Shown: positions 1 to 7,984, counted from the stretch's first letter. The stretch is DNA of 17,708 bases from Clostridiales bacterium (GCA_012523875.1 JAAYSW010000125.1:1-17708); one strand, 5' to 3'. Notes: generated from the sequence alone by a model not told the origin. Translations and numbers: made by a program.

Positions 1-579
1 ATGAAGAAAATTCCTAGCAAAAAACAGAGTATTGCCGAACTTATAGTTACAACAGTAAATAAGTTGGTTCTTGATACAATGGGTAAACGAAACATGAGGT
101 TTGCACCATATATGGCTGCATTGTTTATGTTTTCAATGTTTGGTAGTTTGGTTGGGCTTGTTGGACTAAGACCAATGACAGCTGACTATAATACCACATT
201 ATCATGGGCATTGCTTACATTTTTTATGGTACAGGCATGCAACATTAAAGCAAACGGAGTAGGTGGATACCTTAAAGGTTTTACTGAGCCAGTGCCAGTT
301 ATGACTCCGATGAATATTGTTAGTTTATTTGTAACACCTGTTTCACTAAGCTTTCGTCACTTTGGAAATATTGCTGGCGGGATGGTAATCTCAATGTTGT
401 TATATTATGCATTAACAGGATTATCTACCGCATTAGGTTTAACAGTGCCCTTGGCAACAATAGGTATTCCAGCATTTTTATCTATATACTTTGATGTTTT
501 TAGTGGAGTAATGCAGGCTTTTATTTTTGTTATGTTATCAATGGTATTCATTGGTTCTGCAAATGAAGGCGAAGAATAA
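1..579 (+). CDS. atpB: F1Fo ATP synthase subunit a (5'-partial)
   Basis: Membrane subunit a of the Fo motor, which forms the ion half-channels against the c-ring. The visible 192 codons contain the essential arginine in the stretch SLSFRHFGN (R119) and, seven residues after D165, the conserved glutamine of MQAFIFVML (Q172, equivalent to E. coli Q252). Four or five hydrophobic membrane segments follow a basic N-terminal stretch. The family is normally about 220-270 residues and begins with another membrane helix before a KxxPxxxQ-type segment. Here the sequence begins right at that segment (KKIPSKKQ), so the ATG at base 1 is almost certainly an internal codon and the true start lies upstream of the window. 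It is the first visible gene of the atp operon and is followed 30 bases later by atpE. Confidence 0.95.
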   Translation: MKKIPSKKQSIAELIVTTVNKLVLDTMGKRNMRFAPYMAALFMFSMFGSLVGLVGLRPMTADYNTTLSWALLTFFMVQACNIKANGVGGYLKGFTEPVPVMTPMNIVSLFVTPVSLSFRHFGNIAGGMVISMLLYYALTGLSTALGLTVPLATIGIPAFLSIYFDVFSGVMQAFIFVMLSMVFIGSANEGEE

Positions 580-609
580 AAAATAGTAGAAAATTAGGAG
601 GATTTATTT

Positions 610-864
610 ATGGAAAAAGCAATTGTATTGGCAGCATCAGCAATTGGTGCAGGTTTAGCGATGATATCAGGATTAGGACCTGGTATGGGACAAGGATATG
701 CGGCTGGTAAGGCTTGTGAAGCAGTAGGACGTCAACCAGAGGCTTCTGGTGCAATTACTAGAACCATGTTAGTTGGTGCTGCTGTTGCAGAGTCAACTGG
801 TATTTACGGATTCGTTGTAGCTTTGATTCTACTATTTATCAATCCACTTGTAGGTAAGCTATAA
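610..864 (+). CDS. atpE: F1Fo ATP synthase subunit c (Na+-type signature)
   Basis: Proteolipid of the rotor ring, 84 residues, two transmembrane helices joined by the conserved polar RQP loop (R41-Q42-P43). Helix 1 has the glycine-rich packing motif (GLGPGMGQGYAAG, about residues 21-33). The carboxylate that carries the ion is E61 in helix 2. The residues that coordinate Na+ in the Ilyobacter tartaricus ring are all present by alignment from memory: Q28 (GQGYAAG), V59, E61, S62, T63 and Y66 (AVAESTGIYG). H+-type rings usually lack the Q/S/T set, so Na+ coupling is a reasonable inference. A strong AGGAGG ribosome site about 8 bases before the ATG fits the high copy number of c per enzyme. Confidence 0.97.
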   Translation: MEKAIVLAASAIGAGLAMISGLGPGMGQGYAAGKACEAVGRQPEASGAITRTMLVGAAVAESTGIYGFVVALILLFINPLVGKL

Positions 865-923
865 TTAATAATTCACATATCTATTTGTAAATCTTTATAT
901 ATTATAAAAAGAGGTGAGAATTA

Positions 924-1466
924 TTGAATCTGATTTATTTATCAGGAAATACTGTTTCAGCTGTTAAGTTTTTAGACTTCCTATCTATAGACCCTAGTAG
1001 TATTATTTTTACAATTATTAATACATTTATATTATTTCTGATTATAAAGCATTTTCTTTTTGATAGAGTTAATAAAATGCTTGAAGAACGAGCGAATGAT
1101 GTAAGTACTACTTATTCTAAAGCCGATGAAGCTATGAATAATGCAAAGAAGCTTGAAGCAGATTATAACCTGTTGCTGTCAAATGCAAAAGAGGAATCAG
1201 CTGAAATAATAAAAAATGCTACTAAAAAGGCTCAAGGCCGTTCGGATGAAATAATTGTTCAGGCAAAAAATGAAGCTAGCAATATTACACTGAGAGCGAA
1301 TGATGAGATTGAGCGTGAAAAAAAGCGTGCTAAGAGCGAAATTAAGGATGAAATTTCAGATATCGCTGTAATGGTTGCTGAAAGGTTAGTTGGAAAAGAA
1401 TTAAGTAATACTGACCATGCTCGTTTGATTGATGAGTTTATTGAAAATGTAGGTGAGTTAAAATGA
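924..1466 (+). CDS. atpF: F1Fo ATP synthase subunit b
   Basis: Peripheral stalk subunit, 180 residues. One membrane helix (about residues 24-45) is followed by a long charged, Ala/Lys/Glu-rich helix (to about residue 160) that dimerises and reaches up to the delta subunit. The segment FDRVNKMLEERAN right after the membrane helix is typical of the family. Translation starts at a TTG codon, supported by GAGGTG at 911-916 about 7 bases upstream and by the absence of any nearby in-frame ATG; it leaves a short hydrophilic N-terminus before the membrane helix. The 59-base gap after atpE is A/T-rich and I see no clear signal in it. The stop overlaps the start of atpH, indicating translational coupling. 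Confidence 0.94.
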   Translation: MNLIYLSGNTVSAVKFLDFLSIDPSSIIFTIINTFILFLIIKHFLFDRVNKMLEERANDVSTTYSKADEAMNNAKKLEADYNLLLSNAKEESAEIIKNATKKAQGRSDEIIVQAKNEASNITLRANDEIEREKKRAKSEIKDEISDIAVMVAERLVGKELSNTDHARLIDEFIENVGELK

Positions 1467-1993
1467 TGGAACAAGTAGATAAGCTTTATGCTAACGCATT
1501 ATTTGAACTTTGTAAAGAAGAAGAATGTATAGATTTAGTTTATGATAAGCTTAATAAATATAATTCTGTATTCATAGAGTTTGAGGATTTGCAAAAGTTA
1601 CTATCTGTTCCAACAATTGAATTAACTGATAAGCTCAATATCCTTTCAAAAGTGTTTAAAAATGATGGTATTGCTTATAACTTCCTATGTATTTTAGTAG
1701 AAAAAAAACGTATTAACTCCTTCGCAGGCATAGTGGATGAATTTAATATTATTTATAATTCATATAATAAAATTATAGAGGTAACTGCTACAACGAGTAT
1801 TCCTTTGACTGAAGAAATAAGACAAAAGCTTGTAGATAAGCTTCAACAAAAATCTGGAAAAAAGATTAAACTTATTGAAATAGTTTCTCCTGAGATTTTA
1901 GGAGGCATTATTATTAATTATGGTAATACCCAAATAGATAATAGTATTAAGGGGAAGTTAAAGGATATTAGTAAACAGTTAAAGCAGATATAA
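1463..1993 (+). CDS. atpH: F1Fo ATP synthase subunit delta
   Basis: Delta subunit (176 residues, usual size) that caps F1 and holds the peripheral stalk. The N-terminal helical domain begins with the family's YANALFEL pattern. The C-terminal part contains the conserved SPEILGGIIINYGNTQID region with final SIKGKLKDISKQL. The gene begins with two adjacent ATG codons (1463 and 1466) overlapping the stop of atpF. AGGTG at 1451-1455 serves either start, and I kept the first. Sequence divergence is normal for this subunit, but position between atpF and atpA plus the C-terminal motif makes the assignment secure. Confidence 0.93.
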   Translation: MMEQVDKLYANALFELCKEEECIDLVYDKLNKYNSVFIEFEDLQKLLSVPTIELTDKLNILSKVFKNDGIAYNFLCILVEKKRINSFAGIVDEFNIIYNSYNKIIEVTATTSIPLTEEIRQKLVDKLQQKSGKKIKLIEIVSPEILGGIIINYGNTQIDNSIKGKLKDISKQLKQI

Positions 1994-2034
1994 AACTGTT
2001 TAAAATTAATAATAAATATAAAGAAGGTGTATAA

Positions 2035-3552
2035 ATGAACTTACGCCCGGATGAAATAACGAATATCATTAAAGAGCAAATTAAAAATTATAGCTCAAAA
2101 ATAGAGCTTACTGATATAGGGACAGTGGTGACTGTTGGTGATGGAATTGCTAATATTCATGGGCTAGAAAAATGTTTATCGGGAGAATTGTTAGAATTTG
2201 AGAATGGTATATATGGAATAGCATTGAACTTAGAGCAACATTTTGTAGGTACAATAATGTTAGGTTCCGATTCGGATGTAAAAGAAGGAGATACTGTTAA
2301 AAGAACGGGGCGAATTGTTTCTGTGCCAGTTGGAGAAGATCTTCTTGGTAGAGTGGTAAATGCATTGGGTCAACCAATTGACGGTAGGGGACCTATTTTG
2401 TCAACAGAAACTGCACCTATTGAAAAAATCGCTCCTGGAATAATCGCAAGAAAATCCGTTCACAAACCTCTTCAAACAGGCATTAAAGCTATTGATTCGA
2501 TGATACCAATAGGAAGGGGACAACGTGAACTCATAATTGGTGATAGACAAACTGGAAAAACCTCTATTGCATTAGATACAATTATCAATCAGCGTAATGA
2601 AGATGTTATCTGTATTTATGTAGCAATAGGTCAAAAGCGTTCTACTGTTGCAAATGTAGTTGATACTCTTACAAAAGCTGGTGCTATGCATTATACAATT
2701 GTAGTGTCATCAACAGCATCCGAATTAGCTCCATTGCAGTATATTGCACCTTATTCAGGTTGTGCGATGGGTGAGTACTTTCTAAATAAAGGTAAGGATG
2801 TTTTATGTATTTATGATGATTTATCTAAACACGCTGTAGCATACCGTACATTATCATTGCTTCTTAAAAGACCACCAGGTCGTGAAGCATATCCTGGAGA
2901 TGTTTTTTATTTGCATTCAAGGTTACTCGAAAGAGCATGTTGTTTAAATGAAAATTACGGTGGTGGAAGTTTAACAGCACTCCCTATAATCGAAACTCAA
3001 GCAGGCGATGTCTCAGCCTACATCCCAACAAATGTAATATCAATAACTGATGGACAGATATTCCTAGAAACAGACCTATTTAACTCAGGCGTAAGACCTG
3101 CAGTAAACCCAGGTATATCAGTATCACGTGTTGGTAGTGCTGCACAGATAAAAGCTATGAAAAAGGTATCAGGCTCCCTTAAGCTAGCTTATTCACAGTA
3201 CCGTGAATTACAGGCATTTTCACAATTTGGTTCTGACTTAGATAAAGATACAAAAAAGCGTCTTGCACAGGGGGAGCGAATTGTTGAAGTATTGAAACAA
3301 AACAGAAGCGAACCCATATCTGTAGAACATCAAGTAGTGATTATCTATGCCGTAGTAAATGATTATTTAAGGGAAATTCCTATAAAATATATTTTAGATT
3401 TTCAAAGGGATTTATTTGATTATATTGATAGCTCACATCCTGATATTGTCAAATCGATTAATGAAACCAAAGATTTAGATGAAGATACTGAAAAGGCTTT
3501 AGTGGAAGCATTAGATATGTTTATCGTTAAATATATGAAGGATAAACAATAA
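2035..3552 (+). CDS. atpA: F1Fo ATP synthase subunit alpha
   Basis: Non-catalytic nucleotide-binding subunit of the F1 hexamer, 505 residues, full length. The N-terminal beta-barrel domain precedes the P-loop GDRQTGKT at residues 169-176, the same position as in E. coli alpha. The GVRPAVNPGISVSRVGSAAQ segment near residue 360 contains the arginine that acts as arginine finger toward the catalytic sites on beta. The C-terminal helical domain is present. The start ATG at 2035 has GAAGGTG about 5 bases upstream. It lies 41 bases after atpH and 28 bases before atpG. Confidence 0.98.
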   Translation: MNLRPDEITNIIKEQIKNYSSKIELTDIGTVVTVGDGIANIHGLEKCLSGELLEFENGIYGIALNLEQHFVGTIMLGSDSDVKEGDTVKRTGRIVSVPVGEDLLGRVVNALGQPIDGRGPILSTETAPIEKIAPGIIARKSVHKPLQTGIKAIDSMIPIGRGQRELIIGDRQTGKTSIALDTIINQRNEDVICIYVAIGQKRSTVANVVDTLTKAGAMHYTIVVSSTASELAPLQYIAPYSGCAMGEYFLNKGKDVLCIYDDLSKHAVAYRTLSLLLKRPPGREAYPGDVFYLHSRLLERACCLNENYGGGSLTALPIIETQAGDVSAYIPTNVISITDGQIFLETDLFNSGVRPAVNPGISVSRVGSAAQIKAMKKVSGSLKLAYSQYRELQAFSQFGSDLDKDTKKRLAQGERIVEVLKQNRSEPISVEHQVVIIYAVVNDYLREIPIKYILDFQRDLFDYIDSSHPDIVKSINETKDLDEDTEKALVEALDMFIVKYMKDKQ

Positions 3553-3580
3553 ATTATCATCATAGAAAGGTGAATGTAAT

Positions 3581-4435
3581 ATGGCTTCAGCTAACATGAA
3601 GGATATAAAAAGACGAATTAAAAGCGTAGAAAGTACGATGCAGATAACTAAAGCTATGGGGCTTGTTGCTTCATCAAAGCTAAGGCGTGCCAAAGAAAAA
3701 TCAGAAAAATCAGAATCATATTTTGAGGCATTATATGATACAATGCGTGAAATAACTTCTGAAAATAGAATATTCGAATCTATATTTAATAAAAAAAGTG
3801 ATAATGTGTTGATAATTGTAATTGCTGGTGATAGAGGATTAGCGGGTGGTTACAATTCAAATGTTTTAAAACTTGCACATAACAGATATAATGAACTATC
3901 ATCAAGTAAGAATGTTATTATACTTCCAATTGGTAAAAAAGCTGTAGAATATTTTGAGAAACGTGATTTTAAAATTATGGCAAAGTATTCCTATATAGCT
4001 GAGAGCCTCGATATTTACGATTCCTCTAGTATTTCTGATAAAATTGCTGAAGCTTTTATTGCTGGAAAGATTGATAGGATAGAAATGGCATATACAAATT
4101 ATGTATCATCACTTGTACAGCAGGAAAAATGTATCAGTATCTTGCCAATTGAAGATGAAAAAATGGAAAGAGTAAATAATTTAACAACCTATGAGCCATC
4201 TACTGAAGAAGTCTTTAATATGCTTATTCCGCAATATATTTCAGGGATACTTTATAGTGCTATTATTGATTCATTTACAGCGGAACTAGCTGCAAGAAGA
4301 ATTGCTATGGATAATGCATCGGAAAATGCACTAGAAATGATAAATGATTTATCATTAATATATAATAGGGCTCGTCAAAATACAATTACACAGGAAATAA
4401 CAGAAATTGTAGGTGGTGCAAGTGCACAGTTCTAA
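3581..4435 (+). CDS. atpG: F1Fo ATP synthase subunit gamma
   Basis: Central rotor shaft of F1, 284 residues, full length. The N-terminal helix carries the characteristic MKDIKRRIKSVESTMQITKAM and SKLRRA pattern. The C-terminal helix carries ARRIAMDNASENA and the final RQNTITQEITEIVGGASA. These two helices form the coiled coil that turns inside the alpha3beta3 ring. The globular middle part (about residues 70-220) is more variable. AAAGGTGA at 3566-3573 is 7 bases before the ATG. Its order between atpA and atpD is canonical. Confidence 0.97.
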   Translation: MASANMKDIKRRIKSVESTMQITKAMGLVASSKLRRAKEKSEKSESYFEALYDTMREITSENRIFESIFNKKSDNVLIIVIAGDRGLAGGYNSNVLKLAHNRYNELSSSKNVIILPIGKKAVEYFEKRDFKIMAKYSYIAESLDIYDSSSISDKIAEAFIAGKIDRIEMAYTNYVSSLVQQEKCISILPIEDEKMERVNNLTTYEPSTEEVFNMLIPQYISGILYSAIIDSFTAELAARRIAMDNASENALEMINDLSLIYNRARQNTITQEITEIVGGASAQF

Positions 4436-4483
4436 TTTGGTTTGAAAAATATATACACAGATTATATATTATTTTCAATTCTT

Positions 4484-4490
4484 GAGGAGG
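4484..4490 (+). promoter_or_regulatory. Ribosome binding site deciding the atpD start
   Basis: GAGGAGG lies 5 bases before the ATG at 4496. The open frame extends upstream to a TTG at 4442, but that codon has no comparable site and would add an 18-residue, non-conserved N-terminal extension. This site therefore fixes the start at 4496. Confidence 0.9.
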
Positions 4491-4495
4491 AAAGT

Positions 4496-5890
4496 ATGCA
4501 AAATATCGGTAAGATTGTCCAAGTAATTGGTGCAGTAGTAGATATTAGGTTTAACAAGGAAAACTTGCCTAACTTATTAAATGCTATTGAAATAGATAAT
4601 GATGGACAAAAAGTTGTAGTTGAAGTTGCACAACATATTGGCGATGACATAGTTCGCTGTATTTCTATGAATAGTACTGATGGATTAGTAAGGGGAATGG
4701 TTGCAACTGATACAGAGGGACCTATCAAGGTTCCGGTTGGGAGAGAGATTTTAGGTAGAGTTTTTAACCTTTTAGGCGAGGCTATTGATGAAAAGCCTTT
4801 TGAATCAACAACTGATAAATGGCAAATCCATAGGGAAGCACCTAGCTATGAGGAGCAAAAAGCATCTAATGATGTATTGGAAACTGGGATTAAGGTTATC
4901 GATTTAATTGCTCCTTATTTAAAAGGTGGAAAGATTGGCTTATTTGGTGGTGCTGGTGTTGGAAAAACTGTTTTAATACAAGAACTTATAAACAATATTG
5001 CAAATGAACATGGTGGGATATCTGTTTTTTCTGGAGTTGGAGAGCGTACAAGAGAGGGTAATGATCTTTATAATGAAATGATCGAAAGTGGAGTTATAGA
5101 TAAAACCGTGTTAGTTTATGGTCAGATGAATGAACCGCCGGGAGCTAGAATGAGGGTAGGTCTTTCAGGTTTAACAATGGCTGAATACTTCAGAGATGTT
5201 GAGGGTCAGGATGTGCTCCTATTTATTGATAATATTTTTAGATTCACACAAGCAGGATCCGAAGTTTCAGCATTATTAGGAAGAATGCCATCAGCCGTTG
5301 GTTATCAGCCAACACTTGCAACAGAGATGGGTGCGTTACAAGAACGTATTACATCAACAAATAAGGGATCTATAACATCTGTTCAGGCTGTATATGTACC
5401 AGCTGATGATTTAACTGATCCTGCACCTGCAACAACCTTTGCACACTTAGATGCAACTACTGTTTTGTCAAGACAGATTTCATCATTAGGAATTTATCCT
5501 GCTGTTGATCCACTTGATAGTAGCTCAAGGATTTTATCTCCTGAAATAGTTGGTAATGAACATTATGAAGTAGCAAGGAATGTTCAAACTATATTACAAA
5601 GGTATAAGGAATTACAGGATATTATTGCTATAATGGGTATGGACGAGTTATCAGATGAAGATAAGCTTGTTGTTAACCGTGCAAGAAAAGTACAACGATT
5701 CTTATCGCAACCATTTAAGGTTGCTGAACAATTCACAGGAATGGAAGGAAAATATGTTCCAATCAAGGAAACAATTAGGGGCTTTAAAGAAATTATAGAA
5801 GGCATGCATGATGATCTTCCTGAATCAGCGTTTCTCTTTGTCGGCACTATTGATGAGGCAGTTAATAAAGCAAAAAAGGGTGATGCCTAA
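4496..5890 (+). CDS. atpD: F1Fo ATP synthase subunit beta
   Basis: Catalytic subunit of F1, 464 residues from the ATG at 4496, the usual family length. Motifs seen are the P-loop GGAGVGKT at residues 151-158, the catalytic glutamate E183 in GERTREGND, the Walker B stretch VLLFIDNIFRFTQAG, and PSAVGYQPTLATEMG. The C-terminal DELSEED-like loop reads DELSDED, a conservative variant. The N-terminus (MQNIGKIVQVIGAVVDI) is typical of the family once the false upstream extension is removed. Its stop overlaps the start of atpC by one base (TAATG), so the two are probably translated in a coupled manner. Confidence 0.98.
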   Translation: MQNIGKIVQVIGAVVDIRFNKENLPNLLNAIEIDNDGQKVVVEVAQHIGDDIVRCISMNSTDGLVRGMVATDTEGPIKVPVGREILGRVFNLLGEAIDEKPFESTTDKWQIHREAPSYEEQKASNDVLETGIKVIDLIAPYLKGGKIGLFGGAGVGKTVLIQELINNIANEHGGISVFSGVGERTREGNDLYNEMIESGVIDKTVLVYGQMNEPPGARMRVGLSGLTMAEYFRDVEGQDVLLFIDNIFRFTQAGSEVSALLGRMPSAVGYQPTLATEMGALQERITSTNKGSITSVQAVYVPADDLTDPAPATTFAHLDATTVLSRQISSLGIYPAVDPLDSSSRILSPEIVGNEHYEVARNVQTILQRYKELQDIIAIMGMDELSDEDKLVVNRARKVQRFLSQPFKVAEQFTGMEGKYVPIKETIRGFKEIIEGMHDDLPESAFLFVGTIDEAVNKAKKGDA

Positions 5891-6297
5891 TGGCACTGTT
5901 CAACCTAAAAGTTGTAACTCCGGAGAGGGTTTTCTTTGATGGAGAAACTGAACAAATAATCTTAAGTACGGTTTGTGGTGAAATTGGTATTTTAGCACGC
6001 CATGAAAGCTATGTTTCAATATTGCCACCTGGTCCCTTGAGAATTAAAATTGGAAATAAATTTAAAGTAGCGGCGATATCGCAAGGTGTTGTAAAGGTCT
6101 CAAAAGATAAAACAACAATTATTGCTACTTCTATTGAGTGGCACGATGAAATCGATGTTGAAAGAGCAAAGGAAGCTGAACGCAAAGCAAGGCAAACATT
6201 ATCACATAAGTTAAGTGATTTAGAGTTTAAACAGGCAGAATTTAAATTAAAACGTGCTCTTAATCGAATATCAGTATCATCAAAATACAATAGCTGA
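5890..6297 (+). CDS. atpC: F1Fo ATP synthase subunit epsilon
   Basis: Epsilon subunit, 135 residues: N-terminal beta-sandwich (to about residue 85) binding gamma and the c-ring, then two C-terminal helices that can inhibit ATP hydrolysis. The ATP-binding motif I(L)DxxRA is present as IDVERA at residues 88-93. E83, R122 and R126 (KRALNR) fall at the same numbers as the ATP-contacting residues I recall from the Bacillus PS3 protein, although its R99 is a lysine here. This suggests ATP-sensitive inhibition. It is the last gene of the operon, one base overlapping atpD, and is followed directly by a terminator. Confidence 0.96.
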   Translation: MALFNLKVVTPERVFFDGETEQIILSTVCGEIGILARHESYVSILPPGPLRIKIGNKFKVAAISQGVVKVSKDKTTIIATSIEWHDEIDVERAKEAERKARQTLSHKLSDLEFKQAEFKLKRALNRISVSSKYNS

Positions 6298-6310
6298 ATT
6301 AATAAATAAT

Positions 6311-6353
6311 AAAACCATGAGTTACATTATAAATGTTTAACTCATGGTTTTTT
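6311..6353 (+). terminator. Rho-independent terminator of the atp operon
   Basis: A perfect inverted repeat, AAAACCATGAGTT paired with AACTCATGGTTTT, encloses a 13-base loop that can itself pair ACAT with ATGT, and is followed by a T run. It begins about 14 bases after the atpC stop. The left arm's A-run means it may also work weakly in the opposite direction, though no gene converges on it here. Confidence 0.93.
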
Positions 6354-6432
6354 CATTTTTAAACTAATATAATTTCTATAAGCATTATAATTATGACTTA
6401 TATTTTGCAAGTCTTTTTTGTTTGGGATAATA

Positions 6433-6462
6433 GTAATATTTTAAATTTTATACACATAGAAT
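6433..6462 (+). promoter_or_regulatory. Putative sigma-E promoter of the spoIIIA operon
   Basis: TAATATT at 6434-6440 fits the sigma-E -35 consensus KMATATT completely. After 14 bases, CATAGAAT at 6455-6462 matches the -10 consensus CATACANT at all positions but one. The expected start of transcription is near 6469, giving a leader of about 35 bases before spoIIIAA. In B. subtilis this operon is transcribed by sigma-E in the mother cell, which supports the reading. The rest of the 206-base gap between atpC and spoIIIAA (6298-6503) holds only the terminator and A/T-rich sequence. Confidence 0.7.
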
Positions 6463-6503
6463 TAAGTAAAGAAATAACAACGTAAAAATAAAGGAGAAAA
6501 TTA

Positions 6504-7451
6504 ATGAAAATGATAAGTAGCTTTGATAAAATAACAGATTATTTTTCACCAGTTATAAAGCAAGCTCTCATCAAAATTAATGAGAAAGATAAGAAAGATA
6601 CCCATGAAATACGGCTGAGGATAGGGAGACCAGTTTGTATAGTATCCTTTGGACAAGAAAGATTCCTAACAACAGATGGAGATATAACAAATGATTCCCA
6701 TCTAGCTTTAATAGTTAATCAAAAGGATATAGAACACAGTTTTAAGGCTGTTTGTGATTATTCCATACACAGTTTTAGTAGAGAGCTTTCCCAAGGTTTC
6801 ATAACTATTATGGGTGGAAATAGAGTTGGAATTGCAGGTAGTGCAGTAGTAAAAGAACAAAGAGTAGATACAGTAAAGTACATTAATGGCTTAAATTTTA
6901 GAATTTCAGGACAAGTCATAGGTTGTGCTGAAAATATATTTAATAAATTGTTTACACAATCATCAATAGGGCTATTAATAGCAGGTAGTCCGGGGAGTGG
7001 TAAGACTACATTCCTTAAAGATTTATGCAGGCTTGTAGCAAAACGTTGGAGAGTATCAATAATTGATGAGAGGGGTGAAATTGCAGCAATCCACCGTGGA
7101 GAACCACAGAATGATATAGGTAATAAAAGCGATGTTTTTGATGGTTATCCTAAAGCTGAGGGAATTGAAACAGCAATTAGGGTAATGAACCCCGAATTAA
7201 TTATATGCGATGAAATAGGTAATAAATCAGATGTAGAAGCATTAGTTAGAACTGTTAATTCGGGGGTGAAAATAATTGCTACAACCCATGCTGGTACATT
7301 AGCTGAGCTTTATAAAAAAATATATATAAAAAAACTTTTAGAACTGGGAGCATTTGATTATATAATAATCCTTGGTAGTGGGAGTGAATTAGGCATGGTA
7401 AAAGAAATTCAAGCCATACCTTATGGGGGGGATTATAATTATGATGCTTAA
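6504..7451 (+). CDS. spoIIIAA: Stage III sporulation protein AA, secretion-type ATPase
   Basis: Mother-cell ATPase of the SpoIIIA-SpoIIQ channel, related to type II/IV secretion ATPases, 315 residues. The P-loop GSPGSGKTT is at residues 161-169, the conserved IIDERGEIA at 187-195, and the Walker B segment LIICDEIG at 232-239, followed by IIATTHAG. The N-terminal half contains the family's HEIRLRIGRP pattern. AAGGAG at 6491-6496 is 7 bases before the ATG. The heptapeptide IGNKSDV occurs twice (205-211 and 238-244), once after PQND and once as part of the Walker B region. It is the first gene of the spoIIIA operon and overlaps spoIIIAB by 11 bases. Confidence 0.95.
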   Translation: MKMISSFDKITDYFSPVIKQALIKINEKDKKDTHEIRLRIGRPVCIVSFGQERFLTTDGDITNDSHLALIVNQKDIEHSFKAVCDYSIHSFSRELSQGFITIMGGNRVGIAGSAVVKEQRVDTVKYINGLNFRISGQVIGCAENIFNKLFTQSSIGLLIAGSPGSGKTTFLKDLCRLVAKRWRVSIIDERGEIAAIHRGEPQNDIGNKSDVFDGYPKAEGIETAIRVMNPELIICDEIGNKSDVEALVRTVNSGVKIIATTHAGTLAELYKKIYIKKLLELGAFDYIIILGSGSELGMVKEIQAIPYGGDYNYDA

Positions 7452-7947
7452 ACTAATAGGCATTATGTTGTTAGTATGTGCAACAGGATATGCGGGGATA
7501 AGTGCATCAACATTGTTAAAGGAACATATAACGAGATTAGAATTAACAAGAAAAATGATAGATGAAATTACAATACTTATAAGGCATAAATCTTTAACAG
7601 TCACAGAAATAGTGGATGAACTAATATCAAACTCAATATACACTGAACTAGCTTTTTTACAAATAGTAAAATCAGAAATTGCTCCAGGAATCCCATTTCA
7701 TACTGCATGGATAAATGCTATTAAGAAAGATAGCAAATTGTTAGTTGAAGAAAAAATAGAATTAATATCGTTGGGAAATTCCCTTGGCTCAAGTGATACA
7801 GAGGGACAAATGTCGGCATTAACCATATATAAGGACAAGTTTAACTTACTGATAAAAAAGGCAAATGAAAATTATGATAAAAAGGGTAAGCTTTATAGGA
7901 GTTTAGGTGTTCTATCAGGGGTTTTTGTTGCTATATTGCTTATTTAA
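7441..7947 (+). CDS. spoIIIAB: Stage III sporulation protein AB
   Basis: Membrane-anchored protein of the SpoIIIA complex with similarity to type II secretion GspF-like components, 168 residues (B. subtilis about 171). An N-terminal hydrophobic helix is followed by a long helical soluble part. Typical features are the LGxSLGxSDxEGQ pattern (LGNSLGSSDTEGQ), a KGKLYRSLGVLSG segment, and a final hydrophobic helix ending the protein. The frame runs back to an ATG at 7423, but that has no ribosome site. The G-run at 7424-7431 sits properly for the ATG at 7441 (or the adjacent 7444). It overlaps the end of spoIIIAA. Confidence 0.92.
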   Translation: MMLKLIGIMLLVCATGYAGISASTLLKEHITRLELTRKMIDEITILIRHKSLTVTEIVDELISNSIYTELAFLQIVKSEIAPGIPFHTAWINAIKKDSKLLVEEKIELISLGNSLGSSDTEGQMSALTIYKDKFNLLIKKANENYDKKGKLYRSLGVLSGVFVAILLI

Positions 7948-7955
7948 ATGATTAA

Positions 7956-7984
7956 AAGGATTTAACATATAAACTATAATCCTT
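7956..7984 (+). repeat. Short inverted repeat between spoIIIAB and spoIIIAC
   Basis: AAGGATT (7956-7962) and AATCCTT (7978-7984) can form a 7-base-pair stem with a 15-base A/T loop. It is the only feature in the 60-base gap, which is unusually wide for this tightly packed operon. There is no T run, so it is not a normal terminator; it might be an RNA processing or stability element, or chance. Confidence 0.3.

Noticed and set aside
1..3. ATG at base 1 as the real atpB start
   Set aside because: The family has another membrane helix before this point, and no upstream sequence is visible; the gene is cut by the window edge.
1259..1474. Reverse-strand open frames opposite atpF, and similar ones at 3511-3693, 4462-4728, 5584-5847, 6009-6290, 8762-9022, 9476-9862, 10194-10787, 12451-12744 and 14464-14802
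   Set aside because: Each mirrors a well-recognised + strand gene and shows no family motif of its own; the longest (10194-10787) is a low-complexity Phe/Ser/Ile-rich shadow of spoIIIAG.
4442..4495. N-terminal extension of AtpD from a TTG at 4442
   Set aside because: No ribosome site, and the 18 added residues are not part of the family; GAGGAGG sits just before the ATG at 4496.
6448..6457. TATACACA near 6449-6456 as the sigma-E -10 element
   Set aside because: It would be only 8 bases from the -35; CATAGAAT at 6455-6462 gives both a better match and correct 14-base spacing.
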